Origin: Reyranella sp.
Lineage (GTDB): Bacteria > Pseudomonadota > Alphaproteobacteria > Reyranellales > Reyranellaceae
Assembly (NCBI RefSeq): GCF_017305915.1
Contig: NZ_JAFKJN010000014.1
Location: 146,430-210,429, forward strand
Reading direction: 5' to 3'
DNA length: 64,000 nt
A model generated the notes under the pieces. That model was not told the origin of the DNA. It worked only from the letters and a program-made list of their open reading frames with translations, and did no database searches. Positions 9,676 to 17,778 of this stretch are shown in pieces (within the stretch, counting starts at the first letter, position 1; each line of letters opens with the position of its first letter). Made by a program: the position numbers and the translations under genes.

Positions 9676-9742
9676 GTCATCCCGAGCGCAGCGAGGGATC
9701 TATGGGGCCGCAGCATAGATCCCTCGCTGCGCTCGGGATGAC
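9676..9742. repeat. Intergenic inverted repeat, family A copy 1 (perfect 29-bp arms)
   Basis: The left arm at 9676-9704 starts GTCATCCCGAGCGCAGCG and is perfectly complementary to the right arm at 9714-9742. A 9-base loop separates them. It lies inside the transporter operon between livG and livH, where a strong RNA hairpin could limit read-through or protect upstream mRNA. Related copies lie at 25093, 30237 and 53192, with a half copy at 32715. Confidence 0.92.
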
Positions 9743-9781
9743 AGCTTTCGCGTCATCGCGACCGAGAGGCATGGAGTAACC

Positions 9782-10705
9782 ATGGGTTTCTTCCTCGAAG
9801 TGCTGATCGGCGGGCTGCTGGCGGGGGTGCTGTACTCGCTGGTGGCGCTGGGCTTCGTGCTGATCTTCAAGGCCTCGGGCGTGTTCAACTTCGCCCAGGG
9901 CGCGATGGTGCTGACCGCCGCGCTGGCCCTGGTTCGCGCGCTCGAATTGTTCGAGCAGTGGAAATGGCCGTTCTGGCTGGCGCTGATCGCCGCCTTCCTG
10001 TTCGCGGCGGTGATCATGGCCGCGATCGCCTGGCTCGCCGAGAAGCTGGTGCTGCGCAAGCTGGTGAACCAGGAAGGCATCATCCTGTTCATGGCGACCA
10101 TCGGCCTTACCTTCTTCCTCGAAGGCCTCGCCCAGACCCTGTTCGGCGCCGACGTCTATCCGCTCAATATCGGCCTGCCCAAGGAGCCGCTGTTCGTCCT
10201 CGAATCGCTGTTCGACGGCGGCATCCTGGTCAACGAGCTCGACATCTGGGCGGCGGTCATCGCCGGTCTGCTCGTCGCCGGGCTGGCGGTCTTCTTCCAG
10301 CGCACCCGGATCGGCCGCGCGCTGCGCGCCGTCGCCGACGACCATGCCGCGGCGCAGTCGGTCGGCATCCCGCTCAACCAGATCTGGTTCATCGTCTGGC
10401 TGGTCGCCGGCCTGGTGGCGCTGGCCGCCGGCGCGGTGTGGGGCAGCAAGCTCGGCGTGCAGTTCTCGCTGTCGCTGCTGGCGCTGAAAGCGCTGCCGGT
10501 GCTGATCCTGGGCGGCTTCACCTCGGTGCCGGGCGCGATCGTCGGCGGCCTGATCATCGGCGCCGGCGAGAAGCTGGCCGAGGTCTTCCTCGGGCCGTCG
10601 ATGGGCGGCGGCATCGAGATCTGGTTCGCCTACGTGGTGGCGCTCCTGTTCCTGCTGTTCCGGCCGCAGGGCCTGTTCGGCGAGCGCATCATCGAGCGCG
10701 TGTAG
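9782..10705 (+). CDS. livH: LIV-type ABC importer permease 1 (LivH-like)
   Basis: The 307-residue polytopic membrane protein has about eight hydrophobic segments. It shows the LivH hallmarks: N-terminal GLLAGVLYSLVALGFVLIF, then GVFNFAQGAM, and the cytoplasmic loop RTRIGRALRAVADD that contacts the ATPase. The C-terminus, FRPQGLFGERIIERV, is typical of the family. It forms the translocation channel with the permease at 10716. A family A hairpin repeat separates it from livG. Confidence 0.92.
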   Translation: MGFFLEVLIGGLLAGVLYSLVALGFVLIFKASGVFNFAQGAMVLTAALALVRALELFEQWKWPFWLALIAAFLFAAVIMAAIAWLAEKLVLRKLVNQEGIILFMATIGLTFFLEGLAQTLFGADVYPLNIGLPKEPLFVLESLFDGGILVNELDIWAAVIAGLLVAGLAVFFQRTRIGRALRAVADDHAAAQSVGIPLNQIWFIVWLVAGLVALAAGAVWGSKLGVQFSLSLLALKALPVLILGGFTSVPGAIVGGLIIGAGEKLAEVFLGPSMGGGIEIWFAYVVALLFLLFRPQGLFGERIIERV

Positions 10706-10715
10706 GGGAGGTTTC

Positions 10716-11792
10716 GTGCTCTATCGTGAAGCCGGCCAATACAAGGTCACCTACGAAGCCGACCAGGCGATCTTCCCGATCGCCCAGGACCGCTTCGTCA
10801 TGCTGGCGCTGCTGGTCATCGCCTTCGTCGTCGTGCCGTTCGTCGCCACCGAGTACGTCTATCGCGCCGTGCTGATCCCGGTGGTGATCCTGGGCCTCGC
10901 CGCGATCGGCCTGAACGTGCTGATGGGCTATTGCGGCCAGGTCTCGCTCGGCTCGGGCGCCTTCATGGGGGTCGGCGCCTATGCCGCCTACAACCTCTCG
11001 GTCCACCTGCCGTTCCTCAACCCGCTGGTCTGCATCCTGCTGTCAGGCTTCGTCGCGGCGGCGGTCGGCATCCTGTTCGGCATCCCGAGCCTGCGCATCA
11101 AGGGTTTCTATCTCGCCTGCGCCACGCTGGCCGCGCAGTTCTTCGGCGACTGGGCGTTCCTGCGCATCAAGTGGATCACCAACTACACGCCCTCGGGCTC
11201 GGTCAACGCCCCGTCGATCCAGCTTTTCGGGCTCGACCTCAATTCGCCGACCGCGATCTACGTCGTGGCGCTCGGCTTCACCGTCGTGCTGGGCCTCGCC
11301 ACCAAGAACCTGGTGCGCGGCCATATCGGCCGGCAATGGATGGCGATCCGCGACATGGACATCGCCGCCGAGATCATCGGCGTGCGGCCGATGTACGCCA
11401 AGCTCACCGCCTTCGCCGTCTCCTCGTTCCTGATCGGCGTCGCGGGTGCCATGTGGGCCTTCCTCTATCTCGGCTCGTGGGAGCCCGCGGCCTTCTCGAT
11501 CGACCGCAGCTTCCAGCTGATGTTCATGGTGATCATCGGCGGGTTGGGCTCGATCCTGGGCAGCGTGCTGGGCGCGATCTTCATCGTCCTGCTGCCGATC
11601 TTCCTCAACCAGGCGCTGCCGCCGCTCGGCGCCCTGGTCGGCTGGAAGATCAGCACCGCCACGGTGTCGCATTTCGAGGCAATGATCTTCGGCGCCCTGA
11701 TCGTCTTCTTCCTGGTCGTCGAGCCGCACGGCCTCGCGCGATTGTGGTCGATCGCCAAGGAGAAGCTGCGCCTTTGGCCCTTCCCGCACTGA
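10716..11792 (+). CDS. livM: LIV-type ABC importer permease 2 (LivM-like)
   Basis: A GTG start with GGGGAG just upstream gives a 358-residue membrane protein. It has a short hydrophilic N-terminal extension before the first TM (about residues 28-45). LivM motifs include GLNVLMGYCGQVSLGSGAFM and the ATPase-contact loop GRQWMAIRDMDIAAEIIGV. The C-terminus has VVEPHGLARLW in place of the usual RPQGL. It starts ten bases after livH and completes the membrane part of the first LIV system. Confidence 0.92.
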   Translation: MLYREAGQYKVTYEADQAIFPIAQDRFVMLALLVIAFVVVPFVATEYVYRAVLIPVVILGLAAIGLNVLMGYCGQVSLGSGAFMGVGAYAAYNLSVHLPFLNPLVCILLSGFVAAAVGILFGIPSLRIKGFYLACATLAAQFFGDWAFLRIKWITNYTPSGSVNAPSIQLFGLDLNSPTAIYVVALGFTVVLGLATKNLVRGHIGRQWMAIRDMDIAAEIIGVRPMYAKLTAFAVSSFLIGVAGAMWAFLYLGSWEPAAFSIDRSFQLMFMVIIGGLGSILGSVLGAIFIVLLPIFLNQALPPLGALVGWKISTATVSHFEAMIFGALIVFFLVVEPHGLARLWSIAKEKLRLWPFPH

Positions 11793-11842
11793 GTGTGAAA
11801 CGCTAGCCTTTCGTCAAAGTCGTCATGAAGAAGGAGGAAACC

Positions 11843-13168
11843 ATGCAACTGAGGAAATGGGCGGTTCTAGGGGCCGCGGCCTTGGCGGCCGCCGTGTCCC
11901 TCGCGACCACCGCTTACGCGCAGAACGAGCAGTTCATCCCGGGCCTGGTCTATCGCACCGGCGCCTATGCGCCGAACGGCATCCCGTTCGCCGATGGCGT
12001 CGCCGACTACATCAACATGCTCAACGCCCGCGACGGCGGCATCAACGGCGTGAAGATCACCTTCGAGGAATGCGAGACCGGCTACGCCACCGACCGCGGC
12101 GTCGAGTGCTACGAGCGCCTCAAGGGCAAGGGCCCGACCGGCGCGGCCTACTTCAGCCCGCTCTCGACCGGCATCACCTTCGCGCTCACCGAGAAGGCGC
12201 CGGGCGACAAGATCCCGCTGCTGACCATGGGCTACGGCCGCGCCGACAGCCGTGACGGCGCCGTGTTCACCTGGAACTTCCCGCTGATGGGCACCTACTG
12301 GACGGCCGCCAACGTCGCCATCCAGCACATCGCCAAGGAATGGGGCGGCTTCGACAAGCTCAAGGGCAAGAAGATCGCGCTGCTCTATCACGATTCGCCC
12401 TACGGCAAGGAGCCGATCGCGGCGCTCGAGATCATGTCCAAGAAGTACGGCTTCGAGTTCATGCAGATCCCGGTGCCGGCGCCGGGCAGCGAGCAGAAGT
12501 CGCAATGGCTGCAGATCCGCCAGGCGCGGCCCGACTATGTCCTTCTGTGGGGCTGGGGCGTGATGAACTCCGCCGCGGTCAGCGAGGCTGGCAACGTCAA
12601 CTATCCGCGCGACAAGATGCTGGGCGTGTGGTGGTCGGGTGCGGAGCCCGACGTGCTGCCGGCCGGCGACAAGGCCAAGGGCTACAAGGCGCTGATGCTG
12701 CAGCATCCCGCCGGCAAGTTCGCCGTCCACAAGGACGTCGAGAAGTACGTGACCAGCCAGGGCAAGTCGCTGGCCAAGCCCGACGAGGTCGGCCAGGTGC
12801 TCTACAACCGCGGCCTGATCAACTCGATGGTCGGCATCGAGGCGATCCGCACCGCCATGGCCAAGTTCGGCAACAAGCCGATGACCGGCGAGCAGGTGCG
12901 CTGGGGCTTCGAGCACCTCGACCTCAGCGCCGACCGCATCAAGCAGCTCGGCTTCGACGGCATGATGGGGCCGCTCAAGCCCTCCTGCGCCGACCATGAG
13001 GGCACGCGCCTCTCCCGCGTCCACCAGTGGGACGGCAAGGAGTGGAAGGTGATCTCCGACTACTACACCGGCGACGACACGATCCTGGTGCCGCTGGTCA
13101 AGGAGGTCGCCGGCAAGTACGCGGCCGAGAAGAAGATCACGCCGCGCGACTGCTCGAAGGAGAGCTGA
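11843..13168 (+). CDS. LIV-type ABC importer periplasmic substrate-binding protein
   Basis: I chose the ATG at 11843 because AAGGAGG lies six bases upstream. The in-frame ATG at 11825 contains that ribosome site. The 441-residue product has a cleavable signal ending near AYAQ and then a type I periplasmic binding fold (YRTGAYAPNGIPFADGVADY). Proteins of this subgroup accompany acyl-CoA-ligase-linked LIV systems and are not tied to amino acids. It is the fourth gene of the cluster. Confidence 0.9.
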   Translation: MQLRKWAVLGAAALAAAVSLATTAYAQNEQFIPGLVYRTGAYAPNGIPFADGVADYINMLNARDGGINGVKITFEECETGYATDRGVECYERLKGKGPTGAAYFSPLSTGITFALTEKAPGDKIPLLTMGYGRADSRDGAVFTWNFPLMGTYWTAANVAIQHIAKEWGGFDKLKGKKIALLYHDSPYGKEPIAALEIMSKKYGFEFMQIPVPAPGSEQKSQWLQIRQARPDYVLLWGWGVMNSAAVSEAGNVNYPRDKMLGVWWSGAEPDVLPAGDKAKGYKALMLQHPAGKFAVHKDVEKYVTSQGKSLAKPDEVGQVLYNRGLINSMVGIEAIRTAMAKFGNKPMTGEQVRWGFEHLDLSADRIKQLGFDGMMGPLKPSCADHEGTRLSRVHQWDGKEWKVISDYYTGDDTILVPLVKEVAGKYAAEKKITPRDCSKES

Positions 13169-13176
13169 CCTCAACC

Positions 13177-13294
13177 ACTTCCCCCGTCATACGGGGGAGG
13201 CAGGAAGGGGGCAGGCAACACGACCGGTGCTTTCCCCCTCCTCAATCCTCCCCCGTATGCGCCTCAGAAGGCGCTTAGACGGGGGAGGAGGAGA
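13177..13294. repeat. Intergenic C/G-rich inverted repeat, family B copy 2
   Basis: The stretch between the binding protein and livF holds CTTCCCCCGTCATACGGGGG, then AGGAAGGGGGC, then TTTCCCCCTCCT and CCTCCCCCGTATG, and ends in ACGGGGGAGGAGG. These can pair in several ways. The right end provides the ribosome site for livF (GGAGGAGG before the ATG at 13299). Similar words occur at 6825 and 37253. Confidence 0.75.
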
Positions 13295-13298
13295 AGAA

Positions 13299-14126
13299 AT
13301 GAGCCTCACTGCCGAAACCAAGCCCGCTCCCACCAACGTCCTCGACGTCGCCAACATCGAGGTGATCTACAATCACGTGATCCTCGTGCTGAAGGGCGTG
13401 TCGCTGGCGGTGCCGGAGGGCTCGATCGTCGCCCTGCTCGGCGCCAACGGCGCCGGCAAGTCGACCACGCTCAAGGCGATCTCCAACCTGCTGCTCAGCG
13501 AGCGCGGCCAGGTCACCAAGGGCCGCATCCATTATCGCGGCGAGCGGGTCGACGGGCTGACGCCGAACGATCTCGTGCGCCGCGGCGTCATCCAGGTGAT
13601 GGAGGGCCGCCACTGCTTCGGCCATCTCACGGTCGAGGAGAACCTGCTGACCGGCGCCTTCATCCATGGCGGCCAGCGCCGCGTCGCCGAGGACCTCGAG
13701 AAGGTCTATCACTACTTCCCGCGGCTCAAGGAACGCCGCACCAGCCAGGCCGGCTACACCTCCGGCGGCGAGCAGCAGATGACGGCGATCGGCCGCGCCC
13801 TGATGAGCCGCCCCAGCACCATCCTGCTCGACGAGCCGTCGATGGGCCTGGCGCCGCAGCTCGTCGAGGAGATCTTCTGTATCGTGCGGAACCTCAACGA
13901 GCAGGAGAAGGTGTCGATCCTGCTGGCCGAGCAGAACACCAACATCGCGCTGCGCTACGCCCATTACGGCTACATCCTGGAGAACGGCCGCGTCGTGCTC
14001 GACGGCGACGCCGCCGACCTGCGCGAGAACGAGGACGTGAAGGAATTCTACCTCGGCATCGGCGGCGAGGGCCGCCGCTCGTTTCGCGACGTCAAGCACT
14101 ACCGCCGCCGCAAGCGCTGGCTCTGA
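13299..14126 (+). CDS. livF: LIV-type ABC importer ATPase (LivF-like)
   Basis: The ATG at 13299 follows GGAGGAGGAG and begins MSLTAETKP, giving 275 residues. An upstream in-frame start at 13227 would translate the repeat. Walker A GANGAGKST lies at about residues 48-56, the signature is TSGGEQQM, Walker B is ILLDEPSMGL, and the LivF-typical LLAEQN follows. The C-terminus has a basic tail (YRRRKRWL). It is the last transporter gene. The ligase at 14916 follows after the parDE remnant, which lies on the opposite strand and separates two functionally linked genes. Confidence 0.92.
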   Translation: MSLTAETKPAPTNVLDVANIEVIYNHVILVLKGVSLAVPEGSIVALLGANGAGKSTTLKAISNLLLSERGQVTKGRIHYRGERVDGLTPNDLVRRGVIQVMEGRHCFGHLTVEENLLTGAFIHGGQRRVAEDLEKVYHYFPRLKERRTSQAGYTSGGEQQMTAIGRALMSRPSTILLDEPSMGLAPQLVEEIFCIVRNLNEQEKVSILLAEQNTNIALRYAHYGYILENGRVVLDGDAADLRENEDVKEFYLGIGGEGRRSFRDVKHYRRRKRWL

Positions 14127-14136
14127 GGTCCACCGA

Positions 14137-14559
14137 TTACCGCATCGTTCGGCGCGTGATTCTCTGACGACCGTGAAGTACCCGGACGACCTGCACTTCA
14201 TCGCTCGTTGCGCGATAGAGCATATTCCGTTCGGCTGGAATCAGCCGAACGGAATATGCCTGCTGCAACAACAGCGCCCGTGCGCGCATTTCCGGGCAGA
14301 TGGAACCGTGAGCGGTTCCATCTGCCCGGAAATCGCTCTAGAACAGCAGATAAGGATGAACTACCGCGATACGGATGCCGGTGCCGAGGTTCGGCCTTGG
14401 CGCGCCTGACTGAGGGAACAGTCTCAGCCGGTTCAGTGCAGACGAGAACCGCGCGAGATATGCCGTGGCTACCCGCTGCCTTGCGACTTCGATCAACGTA
14501 TCGAGGATATTGCGAGAGTCGGCCAGGGCCGCGGCGGTGAAGGCAAGCCGATGCGCGCG
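14137..14559 (-). pseudogene. parE: parE-like toxin gene split by a 121-bp inserted element
   Basis: Reading from 14559, right after the antitoxin stop, gives a ParE/RelE-type toxin of 73 residues with typical RLRLFPQSGAPRPNLG and IRIAVVHPYLLF. A TAG inside the repeat then stops it. Beyond the repeat, from 14217 to 14137, the missing C-terminus continues in the matching frame: YRATSDEVQVVRVLHGRQ to a TAA. Removing 14218-14340 rejoins LLF and YRA, giving about 99 residues, the normal ParE length. The gene was therefore broken by the insertion. No in-frame ATG, GTG or TTG is visible between the antitoxin stop and the conserved start, so the 5-prime end may also have decayed. Confidence 0.88.
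14218..14338. mobile_element. MITE-like palindromic element, copy 1, inserted in parE with TA duplication
   Basis: This 121-bp non-coding element is flanked by TA on both sides (14216-14217 and 14339-14340). It begins GAGCATATTCCG and ends CGGAAATCGCTC, imperfect terminal inverted repeats. Inside are two strong hairpins: one with arms GCATATTCCGTTCGGCTG and their complement around a GAAT loop, and one with arms TTCCGGGCAGATGGAACCG around TGAG. A linker with CTGCTGCAACAACA joins them. TA duplication is known for IS630/Tc1-type transposons and for Correia-type elements. No transposase is encoded, so it would need one supplied in trans. Confidence 0.88.
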
Positions 14560-14805
14560 TCAGCGCGGCCGACGAAGACTCGCTTTAAGACTCGCCATCG
14601 CTTCGTCGCCAGAAATGACCTCACCGCGCTCCAGCTGCGCCAGTCCGGCCTCGATGAGCGGCTTCGCCCAGTCCAACTCGTCTTCGCTCATGGCCATGAG
14701 GTCCGCCACGGCGACCTCGACGGCCTGCTCAAGCGATTCGAAATGGCCGGCCGCGACTTGTACTTCCAGCCAGCGTTGCTGCTCAGGAGAGAGTTGCACC
14801 GTCAT
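14560..14805 (-). CDS. parD: ParD-like antitoxin
   Basis: From the ATG at 14805 (MTVQLSPEQQ) the product has 81 residues. It has the short N-terminal strand of a ribbon-helix-helix protein, then a helix-turn-helix with the ParD-like GHFESLEQAVEVAV. An acidic and basic tail (LERGEVISGDEAMASLKASL) follows, which in this family wraps the toxin. The toxin sequence begins directly after its stop. With the toxin disrupted, the antitoxin is probably an orphan. It could still bind DNA or neutralise a related toxin elsewhere. An upstream start at 14868 adds unconserved residues. Confidence 0.8.
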   Translation of the reverse strand: MTVQLSPEQQRWLEVQVAAGHFESLEQAVEVAVADLMAMSEDELDWAKPLIEAGLAQLERGEVISGDEAMASLKASLRRPR

Positions 14806-14915
14806 GATGTCAAAATAGCCCTTCTGGGAGGGCGCAGCCAACATCGGGTCCCGAAGCCCGCTATTCAAGACGTGCGCGCACGGCTACCGTGCGGCCAAAT
14901 CACGGGGAAGCGCCA

Positions 14916-16154
14916 ATGACGTCCAAGCATTACGACTCCTTGGAGACCCGCACGCCCGAGGAGCGCGAGAAGGCGCTGATGCAGGCCCTGCCGGCGCAGA
15001 TCGCGCACGCCAAGGCCAATGCGCCGTTCTTCAAGCAGTGGCTGAAGGACGTCGACTCCGCGTCGGTGACCTCGCGCGCGGCGCTCGCCAAGCTGCCGGT
15101 GCTGCGCAAGTCGATGCTGGGCGAGGTGCAGAAGAAGAATCCGCCGATGGGCGGGCTGATCGCGGTGCCGCTGGCGAAGGCGCGGCACATCTTCATGTCG
15201 CCCGGGCCGATCTTCGAGATCGACACCGACGAGCCCGACTATTTCCGCGGCGCGCGGGCGATGCATGCCGGCGGCTTCCGCGCCGGCGACGTGGTCTACA
15301 ACACCTTCTCCTATCACCTGACGCCGGCCGGCATCATGATGGAATCGGCGCTGCGGGCGCTGGGCTGCGTGATCGTGCCGGGCGGCGTCGGCAACACCGA
15401 GCTGCAGCTCGACGCGATCGCGGCGATCAGGCCCAAGGGCTATGTCGGCACGCCGTCGTTCCTGAAGATCCTGATCGAGAAGGCGGCCGAGCTCGGCAAG
15501 GACATCTCGTCGATCAAGCATGCCTTCGTCGGCGCCGAGGCCTTGCCGCCGTCGCTGCGCCAGATGTTCATCGACAAGGGCATGACCTGCCTGCAGAGCT
15601 ACGGCACGGCCGACCTCGGCACCATCGCCTACGAGTCAGAGGCCATCCAGGGCATGACGGTCGACGAGGGCGTGATCGTCGAGATCGTGCGGCCCGGCAC
15701 CGGCGACCCGGTGCCCGAGGGCGATGTCGGCGAGGTCGTCGTGACCACCTTCAACCGCGCCTACCCGCTGATCCGCTTCGGCACCGGCGACATGTCGGCG
15801 GTGCTGGCGGGCCCCAGCCCGTGCGGCCGCACCAACATGCGCATCAAGGGCTGGATGGGCCGCGCCGACCAGCGCACCAAGGTGCGCGGCATGTTCGTCG
15901 ATCCCGAGCAGATCGCCGAGATCGCCAAGAAGCATCCGGGACTGGGCCGCCTGCGTCTGGTGATCGACTGGGTCAACCAGGCCGACGTCATGACCTTGAA
16001 GGTCGAGGCGCCGCAGGCCTCGCCCGATCTCGAAAAGGCGATGACCGATACCATCCGCACCGTCTGCAAGGTCGGCGGCAAGGTCGAGTTCGCCAGCATG
16101 GGCAGCCTGCCCAACGACGGCAAGGTGATCGACGATATCCGCAAGTACACATGA
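14916..16154 (+). CDS. Phenylacetate-CoA-ligase-like (PaaK family) adenylate-forming enzyme
   Basis: The ATG at 14916 (MTSKHYDSLETRTPEERE) gives 412 residues and matches the PaaK-family N-terminus, with IAHAKANAPFF shortly after. QSYGTADLGTIAYES corresponds to the adenylate-binding region, and the C-terminal PLIRFGTGDMS is the family's ribose-binding region. The usual TSGTTG loop is replaced by FMSPGPIFE, so nucleotide contacts differ from classic PaaK. It likely activates an aromatic or other organic acid to its CoA ester. It extends the ligase-LIV transporter cluster upstream and overlaps the GNAT gene by four bases. Confidence 0.85.
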   Translation: MTSKHYDSLETRTPEEREKALMQALPAQIAHAKANAPFFKQWLKDVDSASVTSRAALAKLPVLRKSMLGEVQKKNPPMGGLIAVPLAKARHIFMSPGPIFEIDTDEPDYFRGARAMHAGGFRAGDVVYNTFSYHLTPAGIMMESALRALGCVIVPGGVGNTELQLDAIAAIRPKGYVGTPSFLKILIEKAAELGKDISSIKHAFVGAEALPPSLRQMFIDKGMTCLQSYGTADLGTIAYESEAIQGMTVDEGVIVEIVRPGTGDPVPEGDVGEVVVTTFNRAYPLIRFGTGDMSAVLAGPSPCGRTNMRIKGWMGRADQRTKVRGMFVDPEQIAEIAKKHPGLGRLRLVIDWVNQADVMTLKVEAPQASPDLEKAMTDTIRTVCKVGGKVEFASMGSLPNDGKVIDDIRKYT

Positions 16155-16576
16155 TGGTCCTGCGCGACGCCCGGCCGAGCGACTTCGCGGCCATCCGCCG
16201 CCTGCTCGGCCAGCTCGGCTATGCGCCGGACGAGGCCGAGTTCCGTCATCGCTTCGACAGCGTGGTGGCCACGGCCGGCCATCGGATCATCGTCGCGGAA
16301 GAGGAGGGCGCGGTCGCGGGCGTCCTGCACGTCTTCGAGCGGCCGGCGCTCGACAAAGGCTGCGAGGCGGTGATCCAGGCGCTGGTGGTCGACGACACGA
16401 TGCGCAGCCGCGGTGTCGGCGAGGCGCTGATGCGCGAAGCCGAAGCCTGGGCCGCGCAACGCGGGCTCGCCGCGACCTCGCTCTACACCAACATCACCCG
16501 CGACCGGGCGCGCGCCTTCTACGAGCGCATCGGCTACCGCCTCAGGGCCACCTCTCACCTTCTGGGCCGGCATTAG
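16151..16576 (+). CDS. GNAT-family N-acetyltransferase
   Basis: The ATG lies in an ATGA overlap with the preceding ligase stop. The 141-residue product has the GNAT core: N-terminal LRDARPSDFAAIRRLL, the acetyl-CoA loop VDDTMRSRGVGEALM (the R/Q-x-x-G-x-G/A motif), and the C-terminal ARAFYERIGYRL. It should transfer an acetyl or other acyl group from CoA to an amine, with unknown acceptor. Coupling to a CoA-ligase gene may indicate acylation-based control of the ligase, as known for other acyl-CoA synthetases. That is inference. Confidence 0.88.
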   Translation: MMVLRDARPSDFAAIRRLLGQLGYAPDEAEFRHRFDSVVATAGHRIIVAEEEGAVAGVLHVFERPALDKGCEAVIQALVVDDTMRSRGVGEALMREAEAWAAQRGLAATSLYTNITRDRARAFYERIGYRLRATSHLLGRH

Positions 16577-17006
16577 AAGAGCAGATGGGGAATCTGTTCT
16601 CCGGGCTGAAGTCGCGTTTCAGCACGACGTTGCTTGAGCGGTACGGGTCCGTGTAACGCCCCTCGATCGCGTCCGCTGTGATTCGGCCGACGAGCTTGCG
16701 GAAGTATTTATCGGGGGACGGAAAATGAATATCGATGCGAAAGGTGTCGCCGTCGATTTCCGCAACCTCGAAGAGCGGTTCAGACAGAACCCCCTCCCCC
16801 GTTTGGTACCACACCCAGATTTTCTCCTTTTCGAAGGGGTGGCCGCTGCGGAAGACGATCATTCTCTCGCCCTTGAGGTCGCCCGAGTTCGGGCTGATGC
16901 ACATGTTCGAATACACGGCGAGGAATTCCTTCGGCTTCTCCGCTCCCGCCAACATTGGTAACGCGAAAACGGCGAAGCCAATCACGCAGGTAAGAAGTGA
17001 TCGCAT
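16542..17006 (-). CDS. Secreted hypothetical protein
   Basis: I do not recognise this 154-residue protein. From the ATG at 17006 it starts with a signal peptide (MRSLLTCVIGFAVFALPMLAGA) and continues as a small exported domain with KPKEFLAVYSNMCI and IDGDTFRIDIHFPSPDKYF. A start further upstream would overlap the M15 peptidase gene in another frame. It begins seven bases after the frame-corrected stop of that peptidase gene, so the two likely form an operon. Its 3-prime end overlaps the end of the convergent GNAT gene by 35 bases. Confidence 0.65.
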   Translation of the reverse strand: MRSLLTCVIGFAVFALPMLAGAEKPKEFLAVYSNMCISPNSGDLKGERMIVFRSGHPFEKEKIWVWYQTGEGVLSEPLFEVAEIDGDTFRIDIHFPSPDKYFRKLVGRITADAIEGRYTDPYRSSNVVLKRDFSPENRFPICSSNAGPEGERWP

Positions 17007-17053
17007 GGCTCTTCTATGGTTTGGATTTGAGTCGACGTACTTGGTCCGCGAAG

Positions 17054-17527
17054 TCAGCAATGAGCTTGCTTCGGTCCTGACCGGGAATCGGGTCGAGTGG
17101 TGTCGCCAAAGGCGCCACCCCACGATAGTCCGGCTCGCTCCGCCGCTGTATGGACAGCAAGCTTCTTGGCATCAGAAAATTTGCCGAAATCGCCGATGTC
17201 GACTGCAAGCCCGGCAGAATGCAGGCTCTGCTTTGCCGGCATCCTACCCTTGCCGCTCGTTCTCAAATCGTCCTGATCGTCTTGCGTGCGGTCAGCGCTG
17301 GTGAAGGTGATGTCGTGGCCTGCTTCGCGCGCGTATCTGACGAACGCATCGATCTTGGGCGCGAATTCGCTATCGAGATAGGATCCTGGTCGACCAGGTA
17401 GATCCACGGCGACGGCAGTCCGGCCACCAGACGCCGGCGCAGGTGACTGGCCGAGGAACGTCGGCGGCAGCGCGTCCTGCGGTTGTGGCGGCGCGTAGGT
17501 CTTGGGTCTTTGCGCGAACAGGCCCAT
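17054..17527 (-). CDS. M15-like D,D-peptidase domain protein, probably frameshifted near its C-terminus
   Basis: The ATG at 17527 follows AAAGGAG by seven bases. A Pro-rich linker leads to a VanY/M15-type core with ITFTSADRTQDDQ and SLHSAGLAVDIG, whose His and Asp (HxxxxxxD) are zinc ligands. The second zinc-binding stretch, usually near WGG-x-F-GD-x-PHF, breaks off here at WGGAFGDTT, and the open frame ends in unrelated residues. In another frame, DPIPGQDRSKLIADFADQ continues to a stop at 17014, seven bases before the next gene. A small indel near 17100 probably removed the last ligand. The activity, if any, would be cell-wall peptide cleavage. Confidence 0.6.
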   Translation of the reverse strand: MGLFAQRPKTYAPPQPQDALPPTFLGQSPAPASGGRTAVAVDLPGRPGSYLDSEFAPKIDAFVRYAREAGHDITFTSADRTQDDQDDLRTSGKGRMPAKQSLHSAGLAVDIGDFGKFSDAKKLAVHTAAERAGLSWGGAFGDTTRPDSRSGPKQAHC

Positions 17528-17583
17528 GCGGAACTCCTTTTGTGTTCCGCGTTCGTAACGCATGCGTTTCTGAAAACCCAATA

Positions 17584-17644
17584 TGGGCAATGGAACCGCA
17601 ATCGCGCGTTGAATCTTCACGGTTTTCTATCGTTCCATTGCCCA
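17584..17644. repeat. Inverted repeat with 13-bp arms upstream of the M15 gene
   Basis: TGGGCAATGGAAC at 17584-17596 is perfectly complementary to GTTCCATTGCCCA at 17632-17644, with a 35-base loop. It lies in the 278-base gap between the M15 gene and the TctC gene. The same word TGGGCAATGGAA recurs near 63697, so it may belong to a dispersed repeat. A regulatory role is possible but unproven. Confidence 0.6.
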
Positions 17645-17778
17645 GTAAGCGGTTTGTTGCTGGTGTTTTTCCACAGGTAAAGACGGCGAAGCGCCCGGCG
17701 CGGTATCCTAACACCGTGGGGGAGGGAGGGTGTGTCGGCGGGATTCCGGTATTTCCCCCGCACCATCGGCGTCGGAGG

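Noticed and set aside
14137..14217. Separate small ORF downstream of the parE repeat
   Set aside because: It has no start of its own and is explained fully as the C-terminus of the split toxin.
14218..14338. Structured regulatory RNA or riboswitch
   Set aside because: The same sequence recurs intergenically with TA flanks and interrupts a coding frame, which fits a mobile repeat better.
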